NCBI RefSeq assembly: GCF_026151205.1
Contig: NC_087080.1
Coordinates: 15,013,337-15,077,336, forward strand
Origin: Bolinopsis microptera
Lineage: Eukaryota > Ctenophora > Tentaculata > Lobata > Bolinopsidae
DNA: 64,000 bases
Reading direction: 5' to 3'
Made by a program: the position numbers and the translations under genes. This document shows positions 1-11,433 of the stretch, piece by piece (positions within the stretch are counted from its first letter, which is position 1; each line of letters begins with the position of its first letter). The notes beneath the pieces are model-generated. The model was not told where the DNA came from and did not search any database. It saw only the letters and a program-made list of their open reading frames with translations.

Positions 1-733
1 AAGACATGAGATAACAGCTGAATAATGTGTGATACCAGAGAAGTGTTGAGATAATATTTAATTTAAGGTTTAATAAATAATATATATAGATGTATAAGGG
101 CACTGATGATTGGTATTGTTTTATACATATCATGAAACGGATCGTTTGGACGTTTGCCCGCCAATTTGATTTGTTTTAATTGTTCGAATTATAATGCTCC
201 TGCTTAAAGTTGCAATCGAGCACTCTCTTTGGGAAACCAAACAACAACTATTTATTAGATGTATAATATCTAAATGTGGAGTAATAGATAGTCACGCTAA
301 ACTGAGAGTCTAGACCGAGGAGTAAAGTATGCAGCCAGTTCAAGTGTAATGTAACATGTTCGTGACAATTTGCCACACCATCTCAGTTACTGCGTGTTAA
401 TGACAATTATGTGGCAATGTAGATGAAGTATTTGGTGTTAGATGCGGTGTAGGCCCCTGTACCGGTGGTAAACAATGCTGGTGGGAAAAGAGAGGATATA
501 ATGGATGTACATTTGTACAAATTGGAATTGATCTACCATGTATCTAGCATGCTACTCTATGTAATCTAGATACACTTCTATTTCCATCAGTCCACGTTTA
601 ACTGAATAGGTCGTTTCCGAGAAATGTAACCATACGCGTGGTGCAAAACTTCCAGCGACCAGATTACATAGAGTTTAGTTTCTGTATAGTGTACAAGTGT
701 GTGATAGTTTATTATTAATTTGTAAGGTAGTAC
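1..733. other. PSMB2 intron 2, no exon recognised
   Basis: This stretch follows the donor site of PSMB2 exon 2 on the minus strand and should be intron 2. I looked for the next conserved PSMB2 segment (the strand after the AAANF motif) on the minus strand and did not find it, so the rest of the gene is probably beyond the left edge. The DNA is AT-rich with no convincing repeat or ORF. Confidence 0.5.
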
Positions 734-1222
734 CTTTCTGGAGAAGTTGGCAGCAGCATTGGGAGTGAGTTTGTAACCATGTACCATCTCGTAAAGTTTC
801 AGATTCTTCTGGATGTACTCGGCATAGTTGGTCATGTCCCCTGCATCACCGCTAACAGCCATAATCTGAGATTAGAAACATTAAAATCTGTCTTCTGATG
901 CAGTACTTGATTGGAAGGAAGAAATATGTAAAATTATGTCATACAATTATTAAAGCGAAATTGTTTGATAAGAATCAAATTGAGATATCAAAAACTGGTC
1001 GGCAATAAACTATCTGATCCCTTTGTAAATTTTTGTTTAAAAATATTGGCTAACTACTGGACATTTTTACTAATTTCAATGTTATTTAAAGCTTACCATT
1101 TTGTCCCCCAATTCAAACTGCTTCTGGGCATCATGTTTAATAGCAATAATACTGTGAGCAGATAAATTGTCTGAAGCTACCACCACAAAGTCTTTGCCTG
1201 TGATTCCTATTAAGCACTCCAT
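734..1222 (-). CDS. PSMB2: Proteasome subunit beta type-2 (beta-4), exons 1-2, partial
   Basis: Two minus-strand exons join in frame. Exon 1 (1222-1097, 42 codons) begins [19 protein letters not shown] and ends before GTAAGC. Exon 2 (865-734, 44 codons) follows a TCTCAG acceptor, carries [20 protein letters not shown] and LTPNAAANF, and ends before GTACTA. These match the start of animal PSMB2, the beta-4 subunit of the 20S core, as I remember it (human MEYLIGIQGPDYVLVASD and AEYIQKNVQLY...AAANF). Beta-4 is one of the non-catalytic ring subunits, and the Met start without a Thr-1 propeptide junction agrees with that. About 86 of roughly 200 residues are here; the rest lies beyond position 1. 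The ATG at 1222 is chosen because it gives the family's exact N-terminus. Confidence 0.9.
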
Positions 1223-1242
1223 AGCTGAATAAAGTAATATTG
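1223..1242 (-). promoter_or_regulatory. Splice-acceptor-like site 2 nt before the PSMB2 ATG
   Basis: On the minus strand the bases before the start read ACTTTATTCAG then CT then ATG, so a pyrimidine tract plus AG (1226-1225) ends two bases before the start codon. A real acceptor this close would mean either an intron in the 5' leader or addition of a spliced leader. Seen: the motif and the spacing. Inferred: that it is used. Confidence 0.4.
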
Positions 1243-1257
1243 TTAAGATTCAAATAA

Positions 1258-1947
1258 TCTAATAGAAATCTTATTGTGACAAAATGTTTTCTATCATTGC
1301 AACAGCAAAAACCCAAAGGTGAAGACTTGGAATTGCTGACAAGGAGGTCTTGAAAAGTGAGGTAAACTATGCTTTGGTTTTCATCTGTAAAATAAGCAAA
1401 ATCCACACAACAGATTCAAGATGGAGAACATATAATATTATTAATATAAAGGTTGAATGACAAAACCACAATTGTAAAAAAACCGAATGATTTACAACTT
1501 GTTTCATTCAAATCTTACCCTCTACCCTCAGTTCCTCAATTTGATCAGCTGTCAAGGTACCATCTATCGGTTGAGCCTTCTGAGGAATATTTGCAGACAA
1601 CAAGGACAGATCCTCAAGCAAGCACTTGCTCCCTGCTTTCAGTATTTTAGTTTCAGGACAGTATTATCAATTCGAGTCTAGCATGGGAAAATCTATGGTG
1701 ACAAAGATTCCTGGGACATCTGAACTGGTTAATAGCAGAAGACTTCTCTTTTCATAAAGTTTATGGTTCATCAGTCTGTGAGTTTCACAAGGATTCTGTC
1801 TATCAGCTCAAGCAGGAAAGGTAAATCACTTTGGATTATTCTTCTAGTGGTATATGTTGGTCCAATCGAAAAACAGTACACCTAGTACATCAACCCTGTC
1901 AGAATTCACTGTCAATTTGAACCCCAGCAGTACTGCTCCTGAAAGAT
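1258..1947 (-). CDS. Unrecognised minus-strand gene, candidate exons upstream of PSMB2
   Basis: Four exon-like blocks on the minus strand. Block 1 (1947-1882) encodes DLSGAVLLGFKLTVNSDRV and ends in phase 1 before GTGTAC. Block 2 (from 1806 after CCTGCTTGAG) continues in frame with CETHRLMNHKLYEKRSLLLL and GIFVTIDFPML, reaching a stop at 1669-1667. Block 3 (1635-1519) encodes CLLEDLSLLSANIPQKAQPI and ends in phase 1 before GTAAG. Block 4 (from 1384 after ATTTTACAG) continues in frame with DENQSIVYLTFQDLLVSNS. The amino-acid composition and matching phases look like real coding DNA, but I do not recognise the protein, the link between blocks 2 and 3 is unclear, and block 4 stays open into PSMB2 exon 1. 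It could be the upstream partner of PSMB2 in a close gene pair. Confidence 0.4.
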
Positions 1948-2447
1948 CTGAGGTACATTTTATTAACATCAAAAGAGCTGATCCAGTGATACCACAATCC
2001 AAAAAAAGATGACAAACGTTTCTCTGTACTCACGCTTTCCTTTCAGATAACCACTAACCAGTAGATTTGTTGAGCAATGTCCCACCCAATGAAACTAATA
2101 AATCAATGAAACTAATAAATCAATGTTTTAGCTCATTTTACAAAGTCAAATATTTAAAACAATTAAAATTGTATAGTGCTCAATTTGTAAATGACTAGTT
2201 GATCTTTGCTATTGGAAGTTTGTCAAGGACTGGCAGCTAGCGGGGGCAAGGAATGCACGGGCTTAGGGGCTTTTGTGCACACCAGAACACTAGCTCGGTA
2301 GATAGACCCAAACCTATGATTGATTTATTCCTTTTTGCCTTTCGTACTAATTGTAACTGTTGCCTTTCAGCTTTAACCCCTGCACCAACTACTTCAACCA
2401 ATACCAATTCAAGGAACTCATTACCTTATTTTAACTAATTTACTCCC
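1948..2447. other. Intergenic or intronic DNA, nothing clear
   Basis: No convincing ORF. A short direct duplication, CAATGAAACTAATAAAT, occurs near 2089-2122. Upstream exons of the unrecognised minus-strand gene could lie here but I cannot define them. Confidence 0.3.
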
Positions 2448-2804
2448 TTTTTTTTTTATCTCACACTTATTTTACTTCGGAGTATTCCAACAGCCACATT
2501 GTTACACAAGTGTAACTAGCCAATTACAGGAAGCCGAAGGATTTAATTGGGCCAGTGACGGTTAAGGTAGTGTGTACCATACTTTCTTCGCCCGAGACTT
2601 CGCTGCAATGGACAGCTTCTCATTTAACCCTCACACACGATTTCTCGAATATTCGGCTGAGTAGACCGGGGGGCTGCATAGACCACTCAGGATCTTTAGC
2701 TGAATGTCGACGACACTCACCCCACGACTAGGCAGGCAGTGGGTTTCGAACTCGCAATCTCACGATTACAAATCCGATGATTAACCAACTACGCTACCTG
2801 GCCG
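2448..2804 (-). mobile_element. tRNA-Thr-like SINE, copy 1
   Basis: Read on the minus strand, the element starts CGGCCAGGTAGCGTAGTTGG (A-box-like) and has a B box GCGAGTTCGAAACCC about 40 nt on, the internal RNA polymerase III promoter of tRNA-derived SINEs. The anticodon-loop position reads TTTGTAA, as in tRNA-Thr(TGT), and the T-arm region (GCGAGTTCGA) also resembles tRNA-Thr. The body is about 290 bp and ends in an A-rich tail, seen as the T run at 2448-2457. A second copy at 9474-9819 aligns over its whole length, which defines the unit. Target-site duplications are not obvious. Confidence 0.8.
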
Positions 2805-2854
2805 TTCATTGAACGACCATGAAAAGTGTGTCAAACAGTATATGGGCGATTTCA

Positions 2855-4460
2855 CGTAAAGTAAATTACACTTTGCACAAAAATTTGGCCTTATTCTGAC
2901 TCTCAAGCATTACACAAACATAACAGAATCATGATAAATTGCATGAAACATCTCCTATGTACTCCACACACAGCTATATTAAGATTTTTTCTCCAACTGC
3001 TATGGCTTTTGAGTGAGGCACGTTTGAAAATGTAAAGTAAATTACAGGGCACAAATTGACATTCCTGACCAACGTGTATTGAAATCTCATTTCGTGCCCA
3101 GGTGTGAGAGTAAACATTTAAATATTTTTCATGCACACTGGCAAATGTCTTGCCTGTACTGGAAAGGGTTTGTTTTGGTAAATGGTTAATAGCTGTGTTC
3201 TGTAGAAGCCTTTGTTCCTTGTAAAGTAAGTTACTCTTTTGTGTCAAGTAGTTTACACTGTTACACAATCCTTTGATTTTAACTGTTTAAAGCTGCCCCT
3301 TTGTCTTTAATTCGTTTGCTAAGTGTATGAACTATGTAATATATGATTAATAATGATATATCAGTTTATCATTAGCCAATTAAGGGGGCCGGGGGGCCTT
3401 CATCAAAATTTTCTCGAAATTGACTTTATAGTTGTTTCTAATAGAGGGGAGTGATATCTATCAGATGCTTTTGGTCCCATGGAAAAATATTGTTCCTAGA
3501 CGAAATTATTATCGGTCAAATGTCAGCGCTTATGCGTTATTGTATTGCGCGAGCGATTTTCAATTTTTGAAAATCTTGGACCTCAAAAAATCGTCAAAAA
3601 ACGAGGTCCAAGATTTTCAAAATCGAATAAAATATGTTTAAAGGCCTATCTCAAAATTCTGTCTGGCTCATCTCTTTTAAATTATATCTAGAACATATCC
3701 TGAAAGTTTCAGGGTGATTGCTAAAAACATGTAGGAGAAAATAGATTTTTAGACTCGATTTTCAGGACAGGGGTTGAAAATCGCTCGCGCAATACAATTA
3801 CACATAAGTGCTGACCTTTGACCGACAATAATTTCGGCTAGGAATAATATTTTTCCATGGGACCAAAAGCATCTGATAGATATCACTCCCTTCTATCAGA
3901 AACAACTAAAAAGTCAATTTCGAGGGAATTTTGATGAAGACCCCCCGGCCCCCTTAATTGGTTGATTGATCCACTGATTGGGTCCACAGTTAGCCCAGTT
4001 ATACAGAGTAGGTAGGTGGGCGTAAATGTACGAATGTTTCCCAGCTCAAAAATTTGTGTTCAAGCAGGCCACTGGATTTTCTGTAAAGTAAAGTATTATT
4101 TTCGAAAAGTCAATTTTTAACCATTTTTAACCATTTTTATAGATTTCTTTAATGAAATTCCGACCAGAACCAATCTATTATCACTTTTAAATAACTTTTA
4201 TTCTGTTTGACAATCGTTACTTGTTGTGTTTTACTACTATTACTGAATAAAAAGCATATGTGTAAATTACTTGACACGTAAATTACTTGACATGTAACTT
4301 ACTTGACGCTGGTATTGACATGATCTGATATCTATGGATCTAAATAAACAAGTACATTATGTCTTGACATCAGAGTTAGCTTGTTTTAGCAAGATTTCAG
4401 CAAGAAATAACATGAAATGTGGCCAGCAGAAAACTTTTTTGTTTTTTATGTATAGTAATT
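2855..4460. repeat. Dispersed GTAAAGTAAATTACA-type motif cluster
   Basis: The near-palindromic motif GTAAAGTAAATTACA recurs, exactly or degenerate, near 2858, 3034, 3219, 4082, 4262-4310 and 4452, often followed by GGGCACAAA or TTTGCACAAA. It flanks the TTAA-bounded insertion at 3384-3953 on both sides, so the insertion landed in an older repeat. No protein is visible; a 121-codon minus-strand ORF (3268-2903) lies across it and looks accidental. Confidence 0.4.
3384..3953. mobile_element. 570-bp inverted-repeat element flanked by TTAA
   Basis: Both ends are GGGGGCCGGGG-type inverted repeats. The arms run inward for roughly 170 bp (about 3384-3560 against 3780-3953), including matched stretches such as GGTCCCATGGAAAAATATT. 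TTAA stands directly outside each end (3380-3383 and 3954-3957), the target duplication typical of piggyBac-type elements. A second inner hairpin built on TTTTGAAAATCTTGGACCTC occupies about 3555-3622. There is no transposase ORF, so it would be a non-autonomous element. A foldback element of another superfamily is the alternative. Confidence 0.65.
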
Positions 4461-5860
4461 TACACTAAAAACAGGAGAAAGTAGAATAGCATTGCTCCGA
4501 ATCTGCTTAAATTTTGAGTCCCAAATTTTGCATACAGCTTCAGTGAAGTGGTATGCACCTTTACAGATCAAGAATTAATGAATATTACAACAATCTCTTT
4601 TTAGTAAACAGCTTTTATTATAGAGTAGTTTTAGCCTGTAAAACATGACAATTTATGGGTATTTTGAAAACGCGATAACACAAAAACGAAGTGAGATATT
4701 TATAAGCGGTTTTTTGTGTCTAACAGTTTATAATCTTCTCTTTCAGACTCCAATCAAAGCTAGTGCCATAACTGAAATTTATTTTTTTCCCTCCTTGTTC
4801 ATGTTTCATGAAATTGCCCATATATACATTCAATTAAATCAAGTGATGCAATTGGCAGAGCACAATCAAATTTTAAGTGTTGCAATTGGCAGAGCACAAT
4901 TCATTGCTACCAATAATTTTTTCAAAAACATTTCAACAAAACACATGATCTACTCCATTATAGGGGCAGGAATGAGGTTGTATGAAACTTCTGATAGCTG
5001 AATCTCACGTTTGGTGTCCACCTTCTTTCCTCGGTACCCTCGTAGAGCAATAAGAGTTGTTCTCAACATTGCAAATCTTATCCTTTTAATCTTATGTTAT
5101 GACATTGGTATATATTTAGTGAGAATATTTGTTGTGTGTGTGTGCATTAAATATTAGGAAATTACACAACATCATTGTTAAAAGGATATGGATCTTGCAG
5201 GAGAGCAAACTTTAGTACAAAAGAAACATTACTCAAATATTTATCGTAAAAGTTACATTGAAGTGTACTGAAAGATGTATTGAATTATGAATTCTCTTTA
5301 CTTGCAGTTCAGAAGTAAATTCTTAGCTCCTGTGCAGCTGAAATGTACGAGAGTTCACGGCCACCAGAATATAGCCTTTATAGATTATAGAAGTTATTAC
5401 CCGATTGTTGATAAAGTCATATCCTTACATTAGACACTTTTCGCGAAGGGTCAAGGACTCATTTGCTTTCTAACCAACCGTTCCGAATTGTCAATAAAAC
5501 AGTTTCGTCTTGCCTCCATCAACTTCATCGAGCCTCCGTCAACTTCATCGTTCCTCCATCTGTAAATATCCACAACCAAACAAATGCACCATATTGACTG
5601 CTGTGCAAACCTTATATCGTCTTACCCAGCAAAACTGATTAATTACACATGTATTACACAATCATTTTTACGCAATTATAATAACAAATCTTTTGATTTT
5701 ATTTGCAATTTGCATTTCGAAGCGAATTTAACTTTGCTTATTTTCATTATAACTCCACTATATTACAAGTTTGTCACTTTGATACGAGGCAAGCATGATG
5801 ATCACGCGGCACTTCGAAGTTTCAATGGCCAATAAGTGTAGGTCATTTATTTAAAACATG
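3958..5860. other. AT-rich DNA without a recognised gene
   Basis: No ORF resembles a known protein; the longest, 118 codons at 4645-5001, has the biased composition of AT-rich noncoding DNA. Small local duplications are present: GCAATTGGCAGAGCACAAT twice at 4848-4902 and a CCTCCATCAACTTCATCG-like unit three times near 5513-5560. Confidence 0.4.
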
Positions 5861-5888
5861 TGTAATTTTTTTTTAATTCAAACAATAT

Positions 5889-8092
5889 ACGGACACGTTC
5901 ATTTGAGTTTGAGGATATTGGTAAACAAAAATAATAGCGTTTTTGACGATAGTGGCTTAATTTTGACATCTATTAACCTAGCACGTTCAGAAGTTCTGAA
6001 CATTAGCCACGTAGCCCATCCTCCCATATGCACCGCTCAGAAAGAAAATCTATTGTTGTTAGGCACTATAATGTTTCAAATGTCACATTTTGTGTGACTT
6101 AGTTAACTGCAGTTGTCTAATTATCATTCCTTGGTCTGAAATATAGTAAATTAGGTCAATCTAACAATTATGATACAACATTGGTTAATGGGCACGGATC
6201 GAACGGTTACAAGGCAATATTTGGGTAACTTTGTCACACTCATGATACCATACCTCTATTCTACTGTGAGGTGTCCTAAAAACCCTTTCAACTCATTATT
6301 TGATGGTTGCTCTACCAATCATAGCCCTAAAATATGTTGTTTTGAATATATAGCTAATACAGGCACTCGGTTATTGGGAAATGAGGTTAATTCTGTCACA
6401 ATATATGGAATTTAAAATTTTGGGCGAATTATTTATATCTGATTTTGGTTTGAAAGGCGGGAAAATTTTATATGATGACAATGTAGTTGATGCAAGTTAA
6501 GATCAGTTGATGTTAACATTGTCACAAAAAATTATACGAAATCGTAAATAGATTAAAAACAATGATTATAGAATGAAATAGTCTCTTATAATAACTCTTA
6601 TAATAACCCTTATAATAACTGATGTGGCAAAGTAAACATGTCTTGCCCCTATTTTGAAGATCTATATTCTATACCTCTATTAGAATATTGTCCAGAACAT
6701 CAGAGCTTAAGTTTAACAATTTTAGGTTAAATTTGTCAAAGTCACTAAAAATGTGACAAAATTAACTTTTCATGCCCCAACAATTTCAAGATAGTGTGTA
6801 AAAATTAGCATAGGCTGCTTTATTACCTATATAAATCAATCCAAACTACAAAAAAATATATGTTAATGTGATGTCGATTACCTAACTCTTACAATAACTG
6901 ATGTGACAAAGTAAACATGTCTTGCCCCTATTTTGAAGATCTTTAACTCTATTAGAATTCAACATTCTTTCATAAACGATTGGAAGAATATTGTCCAGAA
7001 CATAAGAACTCAATTTAAAAAATGTAGATTAATTTGTCGAAGACATTGAAAATGTTCAACAAAATTAACTTTCCCTGCCCCAACAGTATCAAGATAGTGT
7101 GTTAAAATTGGCATAGGATTTATTACAGGTATATTAAAGTATTAATCGATCCAAACTACGAAAAATATTTTTTAATCTGATGACGATTACCTAACTCTTA
7201 TAATAACTGATGTGACAAAGTAAACATGTCTTGCCCCTATTTTGAAGAACTATACCTCTATTAGAATACTATGTAACTTTATCATCAACAAAATTTCGAT
7301 AAACTAGTTATTTTGCCAGCAAGGAGCTAACAGAGTTACAATAATTTTTTGTGACGAAATTACCCTATTTTTGACCATGTAGCGGTAGTTTAATTGTGAC
7401 ACTGTTAACATATTACCACCTGATAATGATTTATGTGACTGGTGCATGGTACTAGCAGTGTTGTTTGATCCATAGTACGTATAATATAAGGGGTTTAAGC
7501 TGGTATATCATTATTTGTTCAATTTCACACATGTTCAGAAATCATCAAGATTATGTGACAAAGTAAGCTTGGTTGTGCCTTCTGTGTTTTAATTCCTTAC
7601 GACTATATGATATAATAACAATTCCCAGCACTTCCAGGCCATCAAATAAACTGACACTACTCAGCATTGCTTATCAGGGTGCCCTAAACATTCATCACAT
7701 ATTTTCTTTAATGTGTGACAGAGTAAACCTGAATGCACCATCTAACGAAAAAAGTCGTAAAATATGTAGGTAATGGTCATATGTACCCATCCAATCAACT
7801 GGACACTCAAAAATTTGGTCAAAAACGGCAGCAAGGGGTCCATATTTACTCCGTCACATGTTTATAGTGTGACAATGTAACCATTTCCGTGCCGGCCGTA
7901 TTTAAGCGATATCTTATCACCTGATTAAGATATCGTTATGTGAAAAAGTTAGCCTGGAGGATGAGACGATTATCCTAACCATCAAGGGTTTAAGTAATTT
8001 CATAGTGTGACAAAGTCAACTACACTGTGCCTTTTAATAGGGTCACTTATATTTACCAATTTCCTCAAACTCAAATGAACGTGTCCATACAC
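5889..8092. repeat. Region bounded by a ~40-bp inverted repeat
   Basis: GGACACGTTCATTTGAGTTT and the bases after it at about 5891-5925 recur in reverse complement at about 8055-8090 with few mismatches. Between them lie many variants of GTGACAAAGTAAACATG. The inverted pair may mark the ends of a 2.2 kb element, but I find no target duplication or transposase. Confidence 0.4.
6585..7275. repeat. ~300-bp degenerate tandem repeat, about 2.3 copies
   Basis: The block ACTGATGTGACAAAGTAAAC followed by ATGTCTTGCCCCTATTTTGA occurs near 6620, 6898 and 7206. Each is preceded by repeated CTTATAATAACT and followed by a similar 200-bp stretch containing TTGTCCAGAACAT and CCAAACTACAAAAA. Weaker single motifs of the type GTGACANAGTAA continue to about 8010. 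No coding potential is seen. Confidence 0.55.
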
Positions 8093-8362
8093 AAAATTGT
8101 CACAATGACCCTTTATAAAAACAACCCTTCAAAAAATCAATGTATTCCCTATCTCAAATATTGGGAGAAGCATTTAAAAATCACCCTTGGCCTTGTGGCT
8201 CCAAATTCAAATCTAAACTATTTATATCAACAAAGTTCTTTCTCGCACCTCTGTCTCCCCGTAGAGAAATAATTGTATTATAATAATATTAGTTGCTAGT
8301 ATCGTTGCTTAAACTTTGGCAGTTTTGTACTTTTAAGTTAATTAAAACATTGTGCTTACAGC

Positions 8363-8403
8363 TAGGAAAGAAAAATTTTTAGGAAAGAAAAATTTTTATT
8401 AAC
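8363..8403 (+). repeat. Double TAGGAAAGAAAAATTTTT motif, left copy
   Basis: Two tandem copies of TAGGAAAGAAAAATTTTT stand here on the plus strand. The same doubled motif appears in reverse orientation at 15576-15617, and a diverged doubled form (TAGGAAAACAAATTT) at 17376-17412. The first two face each other across 7.2 kb of nested elements, as if they were the ends of a larger insertion. Confidence 0.5.
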
Positions 8404-8420
8404 CACAAATAATCAATACA

Positions 8421-10863
8421 TAATGTTATATTCATAAATAAATTCAAATTTCAATTTCAAACACATATACAGTACGCCGCGCACACAGCCACAATTTAAA
8501 ATTGTTCAGAAATTCGTAGGTCAGCTGTAGGCGCCGCGCACAGGATCTATTTAATTGTTAACTTACAATTACATGTCACATTTCTTAATTACTAGAGCCA
8601 AAATTTCAGAAGCAAAATAATTTAAAAGATATTTCTGTCGTTCACGCAGTACAGGCCGTGAGCACTGCGATCTAATTAATATAATAATGGAGAGATTCCA
8701 AACAACCGCGCGCTCGTTATTTATTGTGATTAAATAGAGTGCGCGCCACTGTGAACAGCAGTACCGCTCAAGCATGAATTAGTACTGAGCGGTACGCAGT
8801 TCTGCGTGAGGCGTAGACATTTGTAGCACACGTTTCATTCAACTAATCCATTAATCCATGTGACATGTACAATGTAATTATATTAAAGCAAAAATAATAT
8901 TAATTTTAGTAATAATTGACGTAAACATATGTGTTTAAATAACATCTATAATCTAGCGAGTTACTAATACCGTTCGCGTTTGTTTGTATTCTTGATTATA
9001 TATCTTTACACTAGCCTATATTATGATGGAGATATACATTATATAATTGCTCCAATATTCAACACTGCTAAACAACAAATACCTACTCGCCCATCGATGA
9101 AGCAGTCGCCAAAACAAAGCTCAAAGTTAAAATATCTTCGTACTTCGTTTTGGAAACTGTAGAATTCCAATAAATAATTAGTGTTTCAATCGTGTATTCG
9201 ATGGGCAAGCACTCGCCACTTGAGGCCGAGACAAACGGCACCAGCTCCGCCCCGCAACCGTGATGTTATGTTATGTTGTTTAGTAATTGTACTATTTTAA
9301 TTTGTTGACGATGCTGACTTTTCCAGATTTAAATGTTGTATAGCAATTCAACGATCCCGTTTTACTTCGAAGCAATTTGCACAACGCATAATAATTATGT
9401 GCACGGCGTGCGAAGCGACGACGTCCTCCAAAAACAAACAAATAATAAAAGCCAAAAACGAACTTTTTTTAATCTAGACACTTATTTTACTTCGGTGTAT
9501 TCCAACAGCCACAATGTTACACAAGTGCAACCAGCCAATTACAGGAAGCCGAAGGATCTTTTTGGCCAGTGACGGTTAAGGTAGTGTGTACCATACTTTC
9601 TTCGTCCGAGACTTTGCTGCAATGTGCAGCTCCTCATTTAACCCTCACACCCGATTTCTCGAGTATTCGGCTGAGTAGACCGGGGGGCTGCATAGACCAC
9701 TCATGATCCTTAGCTGAACGTCGACGACGCTCACCCCACGACCAGGCAGTCAGTGGGTTTCGAACTCGCAACCTAACGATTGTAAGACAGGCGTTCTAAC
9801 CAACTGCGCTACCTGGCCGTTAAATCAATCAAATCGATAATTATTGAATTTGGGGAGGTAAGAATTTGATTGATTTAATCAATTAAAAGACAAAATAATT
9901 TATAATTGTACCCAGAGCCCTTGCAATTGCAATGGCGCGCGCCTGCCTCCCAGCGTTAATAGGAATGGTGGGCGCTTAATCCCTTTTTGTGATACAAGCG
10001 CGCCTTGCTCTATCCAGAGCCCTTGCGCTTGCAGTAGCGCGCGCCCGCCTCACGAAACAAGCGCGCCCGAAGTGGCTCAAAAGCACATGGTTAGGTGAAC
10101 GCGCGCCCGCAGTGGCGCGAAAGCGCATGGTTAAATGAACACTATACAAGTAACCAAATTTATAATCAAAATAATAGTGTAAAATCTTATCAATTTTTTA
10201 ATTATTTTTTAAAAGTATATTTTTTTTTCCTTTTAGTTACGTGACATGCTTATAATTATTTTATATAAGTTGACTTAAATTATCAATTCATCTCAGCTCG
10301 GCGCGGCACAGTAGCTTGCTCTAACCAGAGCCCTCTCGCTTGCAGTAGCGCGCGACTTGCTCTAACCAGAGCCCTTTCGCTTGCCCTCTCGCTTGCCCTC
10401 TCGCTTGCAGTAGCGCGCGACCGCCGGAGCGTCACGCAGTACGCGTAGACACATGGCTACGCCTCACGCAGAACTACGTACCGCTTAGTACTTCATGCTT
10501 GAGCGGTACTGCTGTTCACAGAGGCGCGCATTCAATTTAATCACAAATAACGAGCGCGCGGTTTTTGGAATTTCTCCATTATTATTATTCGATCTATTAA
10601 TTAGATCGCAGTGCTCATATCACGGCCTGTACTGCGTGAACGACAGAAATATGTTTTAAATTATTTTCATGCTTCTGAAATTTTGGCTCTAGTAATTAAG
10701 AAATGCGACATGTAATTGTAAGATAACAATTAAATAGATCCTGTGCACGGCGCCTACAGCTGACCTACGAATTTCTGAACTATTGAAAATTGTGGCTGTG
10801 TGCGCGGCGTACTGTATATGTGTTTGAAATTGAAATTTGAATTTATTTATGAATATAACATTA
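8421..10863. mobile_element. ~2.4 kb element with ~0.4 kb inverted arms
   Basis: The left arm (about 8421-8820) and the right arm (about 10455-10863) are reverse complements with small indels; shared stretches include ACACATATACAGTACGCCGC, TTCACGCAGTACAGGCC and CAGTACCGCTCAAGCATGA. The middle contains GC-rich direct repeats of CTTGCAGTAGCGCGCG (9920-10430) and a SINE insertion at 9474-9819. No transposase ORF is seen. Long arms and a noncoding core fit a foldback or non-autonomous DNA element. The target duplication is not clear, so the superfamily is open. Confidence 0.6.
9474..9819 (-). mobile_element. tRNA-Thr-like SINE, copy 2
   Basis: Same element as at 2448-2804. On the minus strand the A box reads TAGCGCAGTTGG, a perfect match to the pol III A-box pattern, followed by TTGCGAGTTCGAAACCC as B box. 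The anticodon loop is CTTACAA, mutated relative to copy 1. The tail is the T run at 9474-9480 on the plus strand. It is inserted in the core of the 8421-10863 element and is therefore younger than that element. Confidence 0.8.
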
Positions 10864-11433
10864 ACATTTGAACATTTAAAATATAATTTGAAAGATTACA
10901 GTAACGTTATTCAAATCTCAAACAGAAACAGTATATAACAAAGTTTTGTGTTTTGATCATATGATCGTGGATGTATAGTGATTGATTGCATAATTTTGAA
11001 TTTGATTGATGGTGATTGTGAGTGAAAAGATGTTTGGAGTTCCAGCCAGTAACTCTGTCAAATGAACAGCCCATTGAAGAGCGAATGAGCGCAATTTCGC
11101 AGGAACAGCAGAGAGGGTGGCACAAAACGGCACACACGGAAAGGACGAAACAAAAAAGAAAAAACGCCGTGCGCGGTAAGCTTGCCTATGTCTGAGAGCT
11201 GGTGTTACCTGGCAAGAGGCCTCGAAGGAGGTGCCGTGGTGGAGTGTGAGGGGAAGTTCGAGAGCACGGCAGCTCTAACTGATGATGATGATTGAAGATT
11301 GAAGAAGGAGGTCGAGCGGGAAGCTCAGAAAAAGCTAAACAGGAAGGATCCAGCTGAGGTCTGACTCATGTCAGGAAGTGACGAAAAACTCACAGACAAA
11401 ATCATCAGTGGCTGTCTACCCCGTACGTAGGCA
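10864..11433. other. Spacer before retroelement ORF
   Basis: No intact ORF. From about 11160 the composition turns GC-rich and codon-like, with several frames broken by stops (for example at 11376-11390). It probably holds decayed upstream sequence of the retroelement ORF that is open from 11434. Confidence 0.35.

Noticed and set aside
1137..1406. An 89-codon minus-strand ORF across PSMB2 exon 1
   Set aside because: Over exon 1 it is in another frame than PSMB2; only its first part (from 1384) has the look of an exon, of the upstream candidate gene.
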